DNA of 64,000 nt from Pseudomonas tremae. Its GTDB lineage: Bacteria > Pseudomonadota > Gammaproteobacteria > Pseudomonadales > Pseudomonadaceae. The stretch is from NCBI RefSeq assembly GCF_001401155.1, contig NZ_LJRO01000252.1:1-64000 (forward strand). Reading direction: 5' to 3'. Under the pieces are notes generated by a model, which was not told the origin of the DNA, made no database searches, and saw only the letters and a program-made list of their open reading frames with translations. The translations under genes were made by a program, and so were the position numbers. Shown in pieces: positions 47,817 to 58,260 of this stretch (within the stretch, counting starts at the first letter, position 1; every line of letters begins with the position of its first letter).

Positions 47817-48494
47817 ATGAAGTTGTTGGTAGTTGAGGATGAAGCGCTGCTGCGCCACCACTTGCGCACCCGTCTGACCGAAGCGGGGCATGTGGTGGAG
47901 GCAGTGGCCAACGCCGAAGAAGCGTTGTATCAGGTCGCGCAATTCAATCACGATCTGGCGGTGATCGACCTGGGGCTGCCGGGCATCGGCGGGCTGGACC
48001 TGATTCGTCAGCTGCGCACCTTGGGCAAGGCGTTTCCGATCCTGATCCTGACCGCACGCGGCAACTGGCAGGACAAGGTCGAAGGACTGGCTGCCGGCGC
48101 TGACGACTATGTGGTCAAACCTTTCCAGTTCGAAGAGCTGGAAGCCCGGCTCAATGCCCTGCTGCGGCGTTCCAGTGGCTTTATTCAATCGACCATCACG
48201 GCTGGCCCATTGCTGCTGGACCTTAACCGCAAGCACGCTGCACTGGCCGAACAGCCACTGGCGTTGACCGCGTACGAATACCGCATTCTCGAGTACCTGA
48301 TGCTCCATCACCAGCAGGTGGTGCCCAAGGAGCGTCTGATGGAGCAGCTCTATCCTGACGACGACGAGCGCGATCCGAATGTGATCGAAGTGCTGGTCGG
48401 CCGCTTGCGCCGCAAGCTAGACGGCAGCGTGGCCTTCAAACCGATCGAAACCGTGCGTGGCATGGGCTACCTGTTCAATGAGCGCTGTACGTGA
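47817..48494 (+). CDS. phoP: Response regulator PhoP
   Basis: 225 residues. The receiver domain begins MKLLVVEDEALLRHHLR, with phospho-acceptor Asp51 (VIDLGLPG) and Lys in VVKPF; the OmpR-type winged helix has LTAYEYRILEYLMLH and NVIEVLVGRLRRKLD. Length and sequence match PhoP, which responds to low Mg2+ through PhoQ and governs envelope and antimicrobial peptide resistance genes. The stop overlaps the phoQ GTG (GTGA). Confidence 0.93.
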   Translation: MKLLVVEDEALLRHHLRTRLTEAGHVVEAVANAEEALYQVAQFNHDLAVIDLGLPGIGGLDLIRQLRTLGKAFPILILTARGNWQDKVEGLAAGADDYVVKPFQFEELEARLNALLRRSSGFIQSTITAGPLLLDLNRKHAALAEQPLALTAYEYRILEYLMLHHQQVVPKERLMEQLYPDDDERDPNVIEVLVGRLRRKLDGSVAFKPIETVRGMGYLFNERCT

Positions 48495-49837
48495 TTCGTT
48501 CGCTTCGCCTGCGCCTCATGCTGGGTGCCGCCACGCTGGCGGTGATCTTCATGTTGCTGATGCTGCCTGCTTTGCAGGGCGCATTCAGTCTGGCGTTACG
48601 CGGGGCGATCGAGCAGCGGCTGGCTTCCGACGTCACCACCATGATTTCTGCCGCGCGGGTCGAAGACGGCCATCTGATGATGCCTTCGGTGCTGCCGGGC
48701 GAACAATTCAATCTGCCTGGCAGTCGCTTGCTGGGCTACATCTATAACCGCCAGGGGCAGATGGTCTGGCGTTCGCTGTCCACCGAAGGCGAAGACATCG
48801 ACTATCGCCCGCAATATGACGGGCAAGGTAGCGAGTTCACCAAGATCAAGGAAATCAATGGAGACGAGTACTTCGTCTACGACGTCGAGATTCGTCTGCT
48901 TGGCGGCCGTAACGCTGCATTCAGCATCGTCGCGGTGCAGCCGTTGCGCGGTTATCAGGAAACCATCGACGGCTTGCGGCGCAAGCTCTATCTGGGCTTC
49001 GGCGCTGCATTGGCAGTCTTGCTCGGGTTGTTGTGGATGGGCCTGACCTGGGGGCTGCGTGCCTTGCGTGGCTTGAGTCAGGAACTGGATCAGGTGGAGT
49101 CGGGCGTGCGCGACAGCCTCAGCGAAGAGCATCCCAGCGAATTGCTGCGCCTGACCGACTCGCTCAACCGCCTGCTGCGCAGCGAACGTGAACAGCGCAT
49201 ACGCTACCGCGACTCACTGGACGACCTGGCACACAGCCTGAAAACACCGTTGGCGGTATTGCAGGGCGTCAGCGAGAACATCGCCAAGCGTCCCGAGGAC
49301 GTCGAGCAGGCACGCGTGCTGCAATCGCAGATCGAGCGCATGAGCCAGCAGATCGGCTATCAACTGCAGCGCGCCAGCCTGCGCAAGAGCGGTCTGGTAC
49401 GCCATCACGTGATGCTGCGGCCGGTGGTCGAAAGCCTGTGCAACACGCTTGATAAGGTCTACCGCGACAAGCGGGTCAAGGCCACGCTCGATCTGCCGCA
49501 GGATTGCCAGGTCCACATGGAGGAGGGCGCGCTGCTGGAAATGCTCGGTAACCTGTTGGAAAACGCCTACCGGCTGTGTCTTGGCGAAGTGCGCGTCAGC
49601 TTCACACGCTCAGCGGACGGCGATGAGCTGTGTGTCGAAGATGACGGCCCCGGTGTCCCGCAAAGCCAGCGTGCGCGCATCCTTGAGCGGGGCGAACGGC
49701 TGGACCGGCAGAATCCCGGACAGGGTATAGGTCTGGCTGTGGTCAAGGACATTATCGAAAGCTACGGCGCGCAGCTGACCCTGGGAGATTCAGCGCTGGG
49801 TGGCGCGGCGTTCAGGATTCATTTTCTGGCGCAGTGA
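48491..49837 (+). CDS. phoQ: Sensor histidine kinase PhoQ
   Basis: 448 residues. TM1 (MLGAATLAVIFMLLMLPAL), a periplasmic sensor with the acidic stretch STEGEDIDYRPQYDG, TM2 (LYLGFGAALAVLLGLLWMGL), HAMP, His248 in DDLAHSLKTPLAVLQG and the ATPase motifs NLLENAYRL, DDGPGV and GQGIGLAVVKDI. The His motif AHSLKTP is the PhoQ-type variant. GTG start overlapping the phoP stop. It senses low divalent cations and cationic peptides. Confidence 0.93.
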   Translation: MIRSLRLRLMLGAATLAVIFMLLMLPALQGAFSLALRGAIEQRLASDVTTMISAARVEDGHLMMPSVLPGEQFNLPGSRLLGYIYNRQGQMVWRSLSTEGEDIDYRPQYDGQGSEFTKIKEINGDEYFVYDVEIRLLGGRNAAFSIVAVQPLRGYQETIDGLRRKLYLGFGAALAVLLGLLWMGLTWGLRALRGLSQELDQVESGVRDSLSEEHPSELLRLTDSLNRLLRSEREQRIRYRDSLDDLAHSLKTPLAVLQGVSENIAKRPEDVEQARVLQSQIERMSQQIGYQLQRASLRKSGLVRHHVMLRPVVESLCNTLDKVYRDKRVKATLDLPQDCQVHMEEGALLEMLGNLLENAYRLCLGEVRVSFTRSADGDELCVEDDGPGVPQSQRARILERGERLDRQNPGQGIGLAVVKDIIESYGAQLTLGDSALGGAAFRIHFLAQ

Positions 49838-49931
49838 GCGAAGGGCGTAAAGCAATGCGCGAGCCCCCGTAAGTGTCTGTGACGGGCCCGCGTTGTTAAA
49901 TTAATCTTGATAGCCCATCAGTTGCTACCTA

Positions 49932-50654
49932 TCAAATGCCTGGTTTGCTGCGATGAGATGTCAGCCAGTTAAACAGTCGGCTGAGCCACCACTTGCTACG
50001 CGCTTCACGAATCTCTTCAATATTGGCGAACGTGTAAGGCCCCGTTTTTTTCTCTTTCGCCACAAGCGCCACTAGGCCGCGTATGGGGAATCGATAATGA
50101 AACACAAGATACAGTGTCAGTGCTGTCGAAGTGAAACCGACCAAAAGGCCAGTGCTCGCGGCCCCGAAGGTTTTGAGGATAATGCAGGAAATGAGTGTGG
50201 CTACCCCAGCAATTAGCCCATGTTGTACGCTGTAGTGATTGAGCTCTGTCATTACTTTGCCATCTTGAGTCTTGAAAGGCAGCGACTCGTGATTAAAACG
50301 GCTCTTAATGATTATCAGGATCTCGATCAGGACAAGCAGAAAAGGGAGTCCGCCCCAGAGTACTGCCGCTACAGAATCTAGATGAAGCTCTTTTTTGGAC
50401 GCGGTATAAACACTTCCCACGCTAATGATCGTAAACGTCAGTATTATTCCGGCATAAAATTGCGTGGCAAAAGCAGAAAATCGCTCATTCACATAAATCA
50501 GGAACAGCGTGCGCCCCAGAAATATAAAAAATGAACCCGTTGCGAGCCAGAGAAGAAGGGGGGAGCTGGATGACAGTACGAATATAAAAAAGTACAGTAG
50601 CAATGTATTGGCATAGAGCACTTTCCTGATAGAGTTGGGTTGTGTATCTACCAT
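49932..50654 (-). CDS. Membrane protein, possible immunity partner of the upstream gene
   Basis: About 240 residues with five or so hydrophobic segments: TLLLYFFIFVLSSSSPLLLWL, LFLIYV, IILTFTIISVG, LPFLLVLIEILIIIK and AGVATLISCIILKTF near a second pair. The C-terminal tail is basic. ATG 50654 lies inside the end of the preceding gene (overlap ATGGTAG), with GGAG seven bases upstream, so the two are translationally coupled. The region is poorer in G+C than its core neighbours. A multi-TM product coupled to a putative pore-forming toxin fits an immunity protein, which is inference. I do not recognise the family. Confidence 0.65.
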   Translation of the reverse strand: MVDTQPNSIRKVLYANTLLLYFFIFVLSSSSPLLLWLATGSFFIFLGRTLFLIYVNERFSAFATQFYAGIILTFTIISVGSVYTASKKELHLDSVAAVLWGGLPFLLVLIEILIIIKSRFNHESLPFKTQDGKVMTELNHYSVQHGLIAGVATLISCIILKTFGAASTGLLVGFTSTALTLYLVFHYRFPIRGLVALVAKEKKTGPYTFANIEEIREARSKWWLSRLFNWLTSHRSKPGI

Positions 50655-51670
50655 GAGGCTCTCCACCGTTTTAAACGTTCTGCAATGGATTTATCCCAGC
50701 CGGACTCTCCCATAAAGTACTGTGCGGCCATTCCAGCGGTTATTCCTGCAGCAATAATGATGACGAGCGGTGCGCTTGTCCCTATCACTACTGTGGCTAT
50801 AAAGCCAGCGCCAAACGCGGCGAGGTTCGTGGGTTGTGTGTCGGCAGACTTATCTAAAAACTCTCCCATCGAGTTGGAGCTTTTAGCATCCATATAAGCC
50901 TGCGGTCCTACAGCCAAAGCCAGTCCTATTATGTTGCCACCGATAAGTTTTGGGACCCCTCTAGCGCCCTTTGAGTGTAACCTCGCAGAAGAGTTTAACG
51001 CCTTCGCGGTGCCTGTAGTGGGTATATGTACCGCTCGGCCAGCATTGGCGCCAAATATTCTATATTTAATGGCTTCTGCTGTAAGTGGTACCTCCAGGTG
51101 CAGCTTGCCGTTAATTCTGATAATCTTAAGTCTGCCTTTAAATTTTTTATTAACAGTACTAAAGTTTTCGGAGCCTTTGGTTTTTGCCCATTTGTTCAGG
51201 GTTTTTTGCAGTCCAGGGGGAAGATCTACTAAGTCCGAAACTTTTTTTGTCTTTAATGCCGCAGAAATTACGCCGCCCACCCCGGCAACTGTACCGGGAA
51301 GATTGCTTGTAGAAAATAACAGAGGTCCGACTACAGGGATACTTATAGCTTCTTTTTGAAGGTTCGCTAGCGCTTCGGCTGAGACCTCCGATGCGTTCTT
51401 CATGTTTGCAATAAGATCGTTCAAAAAAAGGACGGACGACTTCAGTTCTGTTTCGTTCAAACCCGACTCTGGATCCTTGAGTTCACTAATAAGGATCATG
51501 GCAGCGCTGAAATCATCAATAGCGTAATAGCCGCCAAACGTCATTAGCGCTGACGTTCGTGGAGCTGGTCGCTCGCTAGGAAAGGTCATTTGCCCTTGGC
51601 CTAGCAAGCCTGCTTGACGAGTAGGGCCGCGGTTCATGGCTGCAGTGCGCGGTAAAAGCCTCTCATCCAT
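50648..51670 (-). CDS. Putative pore-forming toxin/effector of unknown family
   Basis: 340 residues. No Sec signal. The N-terminal 70 residues look disordered (DERLLPRTAAMNRGPTRQAG). A helical region follows, with ELKDPESGLNETELKSS. The hydrophobic, Gly-rich segments LIGGNIIGLALAVGPQAY and AAFGAGFIATVVIGTSAPLV plus IIIAAGITAGMAAQYFMG form a C-terminal membrane hairpin, as in colicin-like and T6SS pore-forming effectors. ATG 51670 has AAGGAG eight or nine bases upstream; an ATG 33 bases earlier has none. The next gene, overlapping by seven bases, is a multi-TM protein. No VgrG, PAAR or Rhs partner lies nearby, so a secretion route cannot be assigned. Confidence 0.6.
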   Translation of the reverse strand: MDERLLPRTAAMNRGPTRQAGLLGQGQMTFPSERPAPRTSALMTFGGYYAIDDFSAAMILISELKDPESGLNETELKSSVLFLNDLIANMKNASEVSAEALANLQKEAISIPVVGPLLFSTSNLPGTVAGVGGVISAALKTKKVSDLVDLPPGLQKTLNKWAKTKGSENFSTVNKKFKGRLKIIRINGKLHLEVPLTAEAIKYRIFGANAGRAVHIPTTGTAKALNSSARLHSKGARGVPKLIGGNIIGLALAVGPQAYMDAKSSNSMGEFLDKSADTQPTNLAAFGAGFIATVVIGTSAPLVIIIAAGITAGMAAQYFMGESGWDKSIAERLKRWRASW

Positions 51671-52069
51671 GGCTATCACTCCTTTGCTTTGAGATTCATT
51701 CATCAGGTGTTTGACGTCGCTCGCATCAGCAACGCTTTCAAAGTTCGTGGCCTTGATGTCAATACGCTTTCAGTACGTGTATCAAGCTTGGCTCAGATGC
51801 AGATAGCAATTATAAATCAGTAATGATGTATACAAAATGCTCTGCAAGGGTGCCCGATTTTTTTGAAACAATGAAGAGATCCGATTAAAGATTTTTGGGC
51901 TGATACCTCTATCAATCCACGATTCGAGCTGACATCAGGTTTTGCTGAAACGTCTGCTTCTGGGATCGGTGTCATTCAGGCGCTCTTGCAGCTCCTAATA
52001 TTCCAGGCAGTCGTGCGCATCTGCTCGCTGAGCAAGAGCGAGCTGCACGCTCATTCTGTGTCACTCAAA
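51671..52069. other. Non-coding stretch between toxin-like gene and dctA control region
   Basis: About 400 bases in which I see no gene, A+T-rich near the toxin-like gene and returning to core composition near 51950. It probably holds the promoter of the toxin-like unit. Confidence 0.5.
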
Positions 52070-52124
52070 GGCGGATATCCGCCACTGACGCCCCTACGTT
52101 TCCTCTATGCGGCGGAAAACCGCC
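52070..52124 (+). promoter_or_regulatory. Two GGCGGA-type inverted repeats, candidate DctD binding sites
   Basis: GGCGGATATCCGCC (52070-52083) and GGCGGAAAACCGCC (52111-52124) have centres 41 bases apart, about four helical turns, and lie 80-135 bases upstream of a sigma-54 promoter. The GCGGA...TCCGC arms resemble the upstream activating sites bound by DctD in front of dctA in rhizobia. Confidence 0.75.
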
Positions 52125-52202
52125 ACATCTCCTTTCGCTCCCCGACTACTGTTACCCTTTTAAGCCTTGCCAGGCGGGGGTCTTGATATCACTTTGATTC
52201 TA

Positions 52203-52218
52203 TGGCACGCCTATTGCT
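52203..52218 (+). promoter_or_regulatory. Sigma-54 promoter of dctA
   Basis: TGGCACG-CCTA-TTGCT matches the -24/-12 consensus (TGGCACG N4 TTGCW) at every position, with GG and GC twelve bases apart. It lies about 130 bases before the dctA start and needs an enhancer-binding activator; DctD is the obvious candidate. Confidence 0.88.
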
Positions 52219-52346
52219 ACCCAGAGGGTAGATGCCTGCTTTGCGCAGCTCGACAAAACAAATCCCTCCAGTGCAGGAGGGTTAGCGCTTTATAGGCCCG
52301 CGTGCATCAGGTAAAGATGCCGACGGCGCCCTTGAGGAAAACTGCA

Positions 52347-53699
52347 ATGACGACTCGTCAGCCCATCTACAAGTCCCTCTATTTTCAGGTAATCGTAGCG
52401 ATTGTCATCGGTATCCTGATCGGTCACTTCTACCCGGACACCGGCAAGGCTTTAAAGCCGCTGGGTGACGGGTTCATCAAACTGATCAAGATGGTTATTG
52501 CTCCGATCATCTTCTGTACCGTTGTCAGCGGCATCGCCGGCATGCAAAGCATGAAGTCGGTTGGCAAGACCGGCGGTTATGCGCTGCTGTATTTCGAGGT
52601 TGTTTCGACCATCGCCCTGCTGATCGGCCTGATCGTGGTCAACGTGGTTCAGCCGGGTGCCGGCATGAACATCGACGTCAGCACGCTCGACGCCTCGAAG
52701 ATCGCGGCTTACGTGACTGCGGGTCAGGACCAGAGCATCGTCGGCTTCATCCTCAACGTCATTCCCAACACCATCGTCGGCGCATTTGCCAATGGCGATA
52801 TCCTGCAAGTCCTGATGTTCTCGGTGATCTTCGGCTTCGCCCTGCATCGCCTGGGTTCGTACGGCAAGCCGGTTCTGGACTTCATCGATCGCTTTGCCCA
52901 CGTGATGTTCAACATCATCAACATGATCATGAAGCTGGCCCCGCTGGGTGCGTTCGGTGCAATGGCTTTCACCATCGGTGCCTACGGCGTTAGCTCGCTG
53001 GTGCAGTTGGGTCAGTTGATGATCTGCTTCTACATCACCTGCGTGCTGTTCGTCGTGTTTGTGCTGGGCGCAATCGCCCGCGCTCACGGCTTCAGCATCT
53101 TCAAGCTGATTCGCTATATCCGTGAAGAGCTGCTGATCGTGCTGGGTACTTCCTCGTCGGAATCTGCCCTGCCACGCATGCTGATCAAGATGGAGCGTCT
53201 GGGTGCCAAGAAATCCGTTGTGGGTCTGGTTATCCCGACTGGCTACTCGTTCAACCTGGACGGTACGTCGATCTACCTGACTATGGCTGCTGTGTTCATC
53301 GCCCAGGCGACCAACACGCACATGGACATCACTCATCAGATCACCCTGCTGCTGGTTCTGCTGCTGTCCTCTAAAGGTGCTGCCGGCGTAACCGGTAGTG
53401 GTTTCATCGTACTGGCCGCGACCCTGTCGGCTGTCGGTCACCTGCCGGTTGCCGGTCTGGCGCTGATTCTGGGCATCGACCGCTTCATGTCCGAAGCCCG
53501 CGCCTTGACCAACCTGGTCGGTAACGCTGTAGCCACCGTCGTGGTTGCCAAGTGGGTCGGCGAGCTGGACACCGATAAGCTGCAATCGGAGCTGGCTTCC
53601 GGTGGCAGTGCCATCCTGGAAACCCGCCCGGAAGACGACCTCGGCGTTGCCGAAGGCGCGACTCCTGCCCATGCAGTGAACACTACCAAGACCGTCTGA
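52347..53699 (+). CDS. dctA: C4-dicarboxylate:proton/cation symporter DctA
   Basis: 450 residues, a glutamate/aspartate-family (DAACS) secondary transporter. Visible: the N-terminal [20 protein letters not shown], the Ser-rich re-entrant loop [26 protein letters not shown] and the [12 protein letters not shown] and [15 protein letters not shown] segments that bind substrate. It takes up succinate, fumarate and malate across the inner membrane. GAGGAAA lies eight bases before ATG 52347; an in-frame upstream extension is not supported. The sigma-54 promoter and DctD-like sites upstream point to induction by dicarboxylates through a DctB/DctD pair located elsewhere. Confidence 0.95.
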   Translation: MTTRQPIYKSLYFQVIVAIVIGILIGHFYPDTGKALKPLGDGFIKLIKMVIAPIIFCTVVSGIAGMQSMKSVGKTGGYALLYFEVVSTIALLIGLIVVNVVQPGAGMNIDVSTLDASKIAAYVTAGQDQSIVGFILNVIPNTIVGAFANGDILQVLMFSVIFGFALHRLGSYGKPVLDFIDRFAHVMFNIINMIMKLAPLGAFGAMAFTIGAYGVSSLVQLGQLMICFYITCVLFVVFVLGAIARAHGFSIFKLIRYIREELLIVLGTSSSESALPRMLIKMERLGAKKSVVGLVIPTGYSFNLDGTSIYLTMAAVFIAQATNTHMDITHQITLLLVLLLSSKGAAGVTGSGFIVLAATLSAVGHLPVAGLALILGIDRFMSEARALTNLVGNAVATVVVAKWVGELDTDKLQSELASGGSAILETRPEDDLGVAEGATPAHAVNTTKTV

Positions 53700-53713
53700 T
53701 AGTTTCAGGCCAT

Positions 53714-53741
53714 AAAAAACCCATCTTCGGATGGGTTTTTT
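53714..53741 (+). terminator. Rho-independent terminator of dctA
   Basis: AAAAAACCCATC (53714-53725), a TTCG loop and GATGGGTTTTTT (53730-53741), 14 bases behind the stop. Being symmetric with A- and T-runs, it can also serve sprT from the other side. Confidence 0.93.
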
Positions 53742-53763
53742 TATGCCTGTGAGTTGTCGAGCG

Positions 53764-54258
53764 TTATTCCGTGCGGGTTTCGCCGCTGAATACCAACGGC
53801 TCGCGGCAACGACGGCACAGGTAGCGCCGGCCCTTGCGGATCATGCTGTGGCGCTGAGCCGAGAACGGGAAGTCGCTGTCCGGGCATGGGCAACGGTAGA
53901 TGTAGCGGATCACGCTGCGGCGCTTGACGGCGTAGGTATGGCAGCGGTTGGGCGGCAGTTCATAGACGCCGCGCATGATCAGTTGCCACTCTTCACCGTG
54001 CGGCTGAATGCCGCCGCCGAACAATTGATGGGCGATCAGATGCGCGACTTCGTGCGGCACGGTCTGGCGCAGAAAGTCCTCGGCATTTTCCTTGTAAAGC
54101 TGTGGATTGAAGCGCAGCAGGTTTTCATGCAAATGCGCGACGCCAGCCTTTTGGCCGCGTAGCTGAAAACTGACCACCGGGCGTTTGAAGGTTCGCTTGA
54201 AAAACGCTTCGGCCTGCTGATAGCAGGTCTCGACGCGGGCATTGAGTTGTTCGGGCAT
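53764..54258 (-). CDS. sprT: SprT-family zinc metalloprotease-like protein
   Basis: 164 residues. The motif HEVAHLIAH (zinc ligands and catalytic Glu) with a downstream His in [10 protein letters not shown] makes the protease part; the C-terminus has a zinc ribbon with CPCPD and CRRCREP. The family relates to eukaryotic Spartan, which degrades DNA-protein crosslinks; bacterial SprT remains little studied. It is divergent from ttcA. Confidence 0.93.
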   Translation of the reverse strand: MPEQLNARVETCYQQAEAFFKRTFKRPVVSFQLRGQKAGVAHLHENLLRFNPQLYKENAEDFLRQTVPHEVAHLIAHQLFGGGIQPHGEEWQLIMRGVYELPPNRCHTYAVKRRSVIRYIYRCPCPDSDFPFSAQRHSMIRKGRRYLCRRCREPLVFSGETRTE

Positions 54259-54453
54259 GCTTTGGGGTTCTCCAGTGCGTCAAGTATGCCGCAATGTGGC
54301 TACGCTCTGAAAATGCCGACTGCCCGGTGGTCATTTCTGATCCGGTTCCGTTGCCAGCCTGAACCGCAGCAGCGCAGCCTGTTTAACGATGCATCGGTTA
54401 TGCGTAAAATGCCTGCCTTTTCTCACGTCACCGTTAGCGGATACCTCTCATCA

Positions 54454-55278
54454 ATGGGCACCCTTTCAGTCAATCAGAACAAACTGCAGAAGCGCCTGCG
54501 TCGGCTGGCCGGCGAGGCGGTTGCCGACTTCAACATGATCGAAGAGGGTGACAAGGTCATGGTCTGCCTGTCGGGTGGCAAGGACAGCTACACCATGCTC
54601 GACGTCTTGATGCACCTGCAGAAAGTGGCGCCGATCAGGTTCGAAATTATTGCGGTCAACATGGACCAGAAGCAGCCCGGCTTCCCCGAGCATGTATTGC
54701 CTGCCTACCTGAAGGAACTGGGTGTCGAGTACCACATCGTCGAAAAGGACACGTATTCGGTGGTCAAGGAACTGATTCCGGAAGGCAAGACCACCTGCTC
54801 GCTGTGTTCGCGGCTGCGGCGCGGCACGCTGTACACCTTCGCGGACGAGATCGGTGCTACCAAGATGGCGCTGGGGCATCATCGCGACGATATCGTCGAG
54901 ACGTTTTTCCTCAACATGTTTTTCAATGGATCGCTCAAGGCCATGCCGCCCAAGCTGCGTGCGGATGACGGTCGTAACGTGGTGATTCGTCCGTTGGCGT
55001 ACTGCCATGAAAAGGACATTCAGGCCTATTCCGACCTCAAGCAGTTTCCCATCATCCCGTGCAACCTTTGCGGTTCGCAGGAAAACCTGCAGCGTCAGGT
55101 GGTCAAGGACATGTTGCTGGACTGGGAGCGCAAGACGCCGGGGCGTACTGAAAGCATCTTCCGCGCCTTGCAGAACGTACAGCCGTCGCAACTGGCCGAC
55201 CGCAATCTGTTCGACTTCAGCAGCCTGCGCATTGACGAGACTGCTGCATCGCGGTTCGTCAATGTGGTCAATATCTGA
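54454..55278 (+). CDS. ttcA: tRNA 2-thiocytidine(32) synthetase TtcA
   Basis: 274 residues. The ATP-pyrophosphatase PP-loop SGGKDS is at 40-45, followed by two CxxC pairs, CSLC at 115-118 and CNLC at 203-206, which hold the Fe-S cluster. TtcA adds sulphur to C32 of certain tRNAs. The start [18 protein letters not shown] fits family N-termini; a longer reading of 69 residues is not supported. It is convergent with tag, with six bases between the stops. Confidence 0.95.
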   Translation: MGTLSVNQNKLQKRLRRLAGEAVADFNMIEEGDKVMVCLSGGKDSYTMLDVLMHLQKVAPIRFEIIAVNMDQKQPGFPEHVLPAYLKELGVEYHIVEKDTYSVVKELIPEGKTTCSLCSRLRRGTLYTFADEIGATKMALGHHRDDIVETFFLNMFFNGSLKAMPPKLRADDGRNVVIRPLAYCHEKDIQAYSDLKQFPIIPCNLCGSQENLQRQVVKDMLLDWERKTPGRTESIFRALQNVQPSQLADRNLFDFSSLRIDETAASRFVNVVNI

Positions 55279-55284
55279 TTTTGG

Positions 55285-55956
55285 TCAGTGGTTGACGGTG
55301 AAGGACAGCATCGCTGAAAGCTGGCACATCGGCCTGCCGCTTTCGGCATGCCACTGGTTGAACACGTCCTGCACGATGGCCTGATCGCGTTTGCTGGTCG
55401 GCACGCGGTCGACAATATCCTGAGCGTTCAAGGCGGCGACCACGTCCCAGGTCGGGATGAAGGTGTCTTTGCCGACCATGCGCAGAAAGCGCGGCGACGA
55501 CAGGCCGCCCATCTGATTGCCGTGTTTGGCGAGGTACTGCCAAAGGCCGGTGATGTTATCGACCGGCCACTCGGCAATGAATTTTCCGAAACTGTCATGC
55601 TCTTGTTCGATGTCCAGAATCAGTTGCGCATTGCGCGGCACGCTCTTGAGCTTGCCCAGGTGGCGAATGATGCGCGCATCCTGCATCAGCCGCTCCAGAT
55701 GGTCGGCCCCCATCAGCACGACTTTTTCAGGGTCGAAGCGGAAAAACACTTCCTCGAACGCCGGCCATTTGGAGTCCACCAGGCTGTGTTTCAGGCCTGC
55801 ACGAAACACGCGCAGGGCCATGGTCGACAGGTAGCGGTCGGCACTGATGGCGCGCAATTGTTTTGGGGTCTTGGGGGTGGGCAGGTGGGCTTCCAGTGCT
55901 TTGGCGGAACCGAATCGATTCAGGCAATACTCGTTCAGCCATTTGTAGTCGTGCAT
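55285..55956 (-). CDS. tag: DNA-3-methyladenine glycosylase I
   Basis: 223 residues with Tag-like helical layout: EYCLNRFGSAKALEAHLP at the start, KWPAFEEVFFRFDPEKV, DARIIRHLGKLKSVPRNAQ and the C-terminal region with VGKDTFIPTWDVVAAL. The enzyme cuts 3-methyladenine from alkylated DNA as the first step of base excision repair. It is at the divergent end of the E. coli-type family, and I see few of the usual zinc ligands, so function is assigned by overall resemblance. GGAG lies six to nine bases before the ATG. Confidence 0.8.
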   Translation of the reverse strand: MHDYKWLNEYCLNRFGSAKALEAHLPTPKTPKQLRAISADRYLSTMALRVFRAGLKHSLVDSKWPAFEEVFFRFDPEKVVLMGADHLERLMQDARIIRHLGKLKSVPRNAQLILDIEQEHDSFGKFIAEWPVDNITGLWQYLAKHGNQMGGLSSPRFLRMVGKDTFIPTWDVVAALNAQDIVDRVPTSKRDQAIVQDVFNQWHAESGRPMCQLSAMLSFTVNH

Positions 55957-56057
55957 CGGTTCTCCAAAGAATTAAACAGGCAGTTCAAGGGCTCAGACCG
56001 GCCCTTGCGCTGCAAGTTTGCGATTTAACTAAGCGCGTCAGACGACCCTGTGCCGAT

Positions 56058-57013
<956 letters not shown>

Positions 57014-57144
57014 TTGCAGGTCGCATCTTGTATGGGGTGGGGCGTATTCTACCCAGTGATGACGCTGTTCGACATATCGAATGGTCAATAGTCGTGGCTT
57101 GGGTATAAGTCATTGCAGGTTGAACAGGGCGAGGAAAGAAGCAG

Positions 57145-57612
57145 ATGGCAAGGCGATTAACAGCAGCGGTGATACTTTTCGGCAGCTTGCTGCTCAGCGG
57201 TTGTGGCGTGGACCTGGGCACTGACCAGAACGGTCAGAAGGTTGCCAGCGAGCAGATCAAGGGGCATTGGCTGGTAGTGAACTATTGGGCCGAATGGTGT
57301 GGCCCGTGTCGGACCGAGGTTCCGCAATTCAATGCATTGTCCGAGCAGCTCAAGGACAAGAAGGTGACAGTGCTGGGCGTCAACTTCGATAACCTGCAGG
57401 GCGACGAGCTTAAAAACGCCGCGAACGCGCTGGGTATCAAGTTCACCGTACTGGCCCAAGACCCGGCCGAGCAATACAACCTGCCGCCTTCCGAAGCGCT
57501 GCCGGTGACCTACATAATCGACGACAAGGGCAAGATGCGCGAGCAACTGCTGGGTGAGCAGTCGGCCGCGACCGTGATGCAGAAGCTCAATGCGCTGCGC
57601 GGGGAAGGCTGA
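57145..57612 (+). CDS. TlpA-like thioredoxin-fold lipoprotein
   Basis: 155 residues. A lipoprotein signal ends in LLLSGC with Cys20. The mature protein is a TlpA/ResA-type thioredoxin domain with YWAEWCGPC (Cys52, Cys55) and the cis-Pro region EALPVTYIID. It acts outside the cytoplasmic membrane, probably reducing disulfides for cytochrome c maturation or other partners. It is divergent from arsC-wrbA. A GAGGAAAG sequence precedes the ATG. Confidence 0.9.
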   Translation: MARRLTAAVILFGSLLLSGCGVDLGTDQNGQKVASEQIKGHWLVVNYWAEWCGPCRTEVPQFNALSEQLKDKKVTVLGVNFDNLQGDELKNAANALGIKFTVLAQDPAEQYNLPPSEALPVTYIIDDKGKMREQLLGEQSAATVMQKLNALRGEG

Positions 57613-57719
57613 TAAGGGCCGCTCTCTTTGGCTGAGCCCCCTCATTTACTGCGCTCAGGGGCGAAGATGCAGATTGCAATGTTCTGTGTACAAACTGACT
57701 ACGTGGTGCAGCGCAGGCC

Positions 57720-57823
57720 TGTGACGCAGAGCGTCACGAACGGCGTGCCCACGCGGAGCTTGGGTACGATGGTCATCTAACTGACATTACAGAACCGCTG
57801 TGTGACGCAGAGCGTCACGATAA
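57720..57823. repeat. Dispersed repeat, copies 5a and 5b
   Basis: TGTGACGCAGAGCGTCACGAACGGCGTGCCCACGCGGAG... from 57720, then GTGTGACGCAGAGCGTCACGATAATTAT from 57800. The GTGACGC/GCGTCAC palindrome occurs twice within 100 bases. It fills the 240-base gap between two convergent genes. Confidence 0.75.
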
Positions 57824-57852
57824 TTATCTGCATGGCATGAGTACGACAAGCG

Positions 57853-58260
57853 TCAGCTATCTTCCAGCCAGAAGCGCAGCGGTTTGCCTTGAGCGGGCCA
57901 CAGGCGCAGTTGCTCAATGGGCGAGATGTCCCAGCGTTGCACGCTGCTGATGGCTTTGATGAACCGTTGTTCCTGCTCCATCAAGGCCGGGGCGCACATC
58001 TTGCGGGTCTTGCCCACTGCGCCGAAGCTGATGGTGTGGTCGTTCAGGGTGTAAGGCGCGAACCAGTGGTTGCAGCCAGCATTGCCGTAGGCGCGGCCAT
58101 CGGCACCGAGGGTCATGGTCAGACGGCTGTTATCGATCAGCGGACGTTCGCCGATCCATTCCATCACGTAGCTTTGATCCTGACGAATCGGCAGCGGGTC
58201 CGCGGTGCAACCGGTCAGCATTGCGCCACCGATCAGGCTCCAGAGTGCAAACTGTTTCAT
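57853..58260 (-). CDS. META-domain (HslJ-like) lipoprotein
   Basis: 135 residues. The signal peptide ends MLTGC with Cys18. The mature part has the META/HslJ pattern: LTMTLGADGRAYGNAGCNHWFAPY, then GAVGKTRKMCAPALMEQE with two conserved Cys. HslJ-type proteins are linked to envelope stress and aminocoumarin resistance in E. coli. ATG 58260 overlaps the stop of the upstream gene (ATGA), so they are coupled; GGAG lies nine bases upstream. Confidence 0.85.
   Translation of the reverse strand: MKQFALWSLIGGAMLTGCTADPLPIRQDQSYVMEWIGERPLIDNSRLTMTLGADGRAYGNAGCNHWFAPYTLNDHTISFGAVGKTRKMCAPALMEQEQRFIKAISSVQRWDISPIEQLRLWPAQGKPLRFWLEDS

Noticed and set aside
49859-49893. Terminator behind phoQ
   Set aside because: A CCCGT/ACGGG stem is present but short and imperfect, without a good T-run.
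57720-57823. CRISPR-like repetition
   Set aside because: Only two copies with unequal spacing, and the same sequence is scattered elsewhere; no cas genes.
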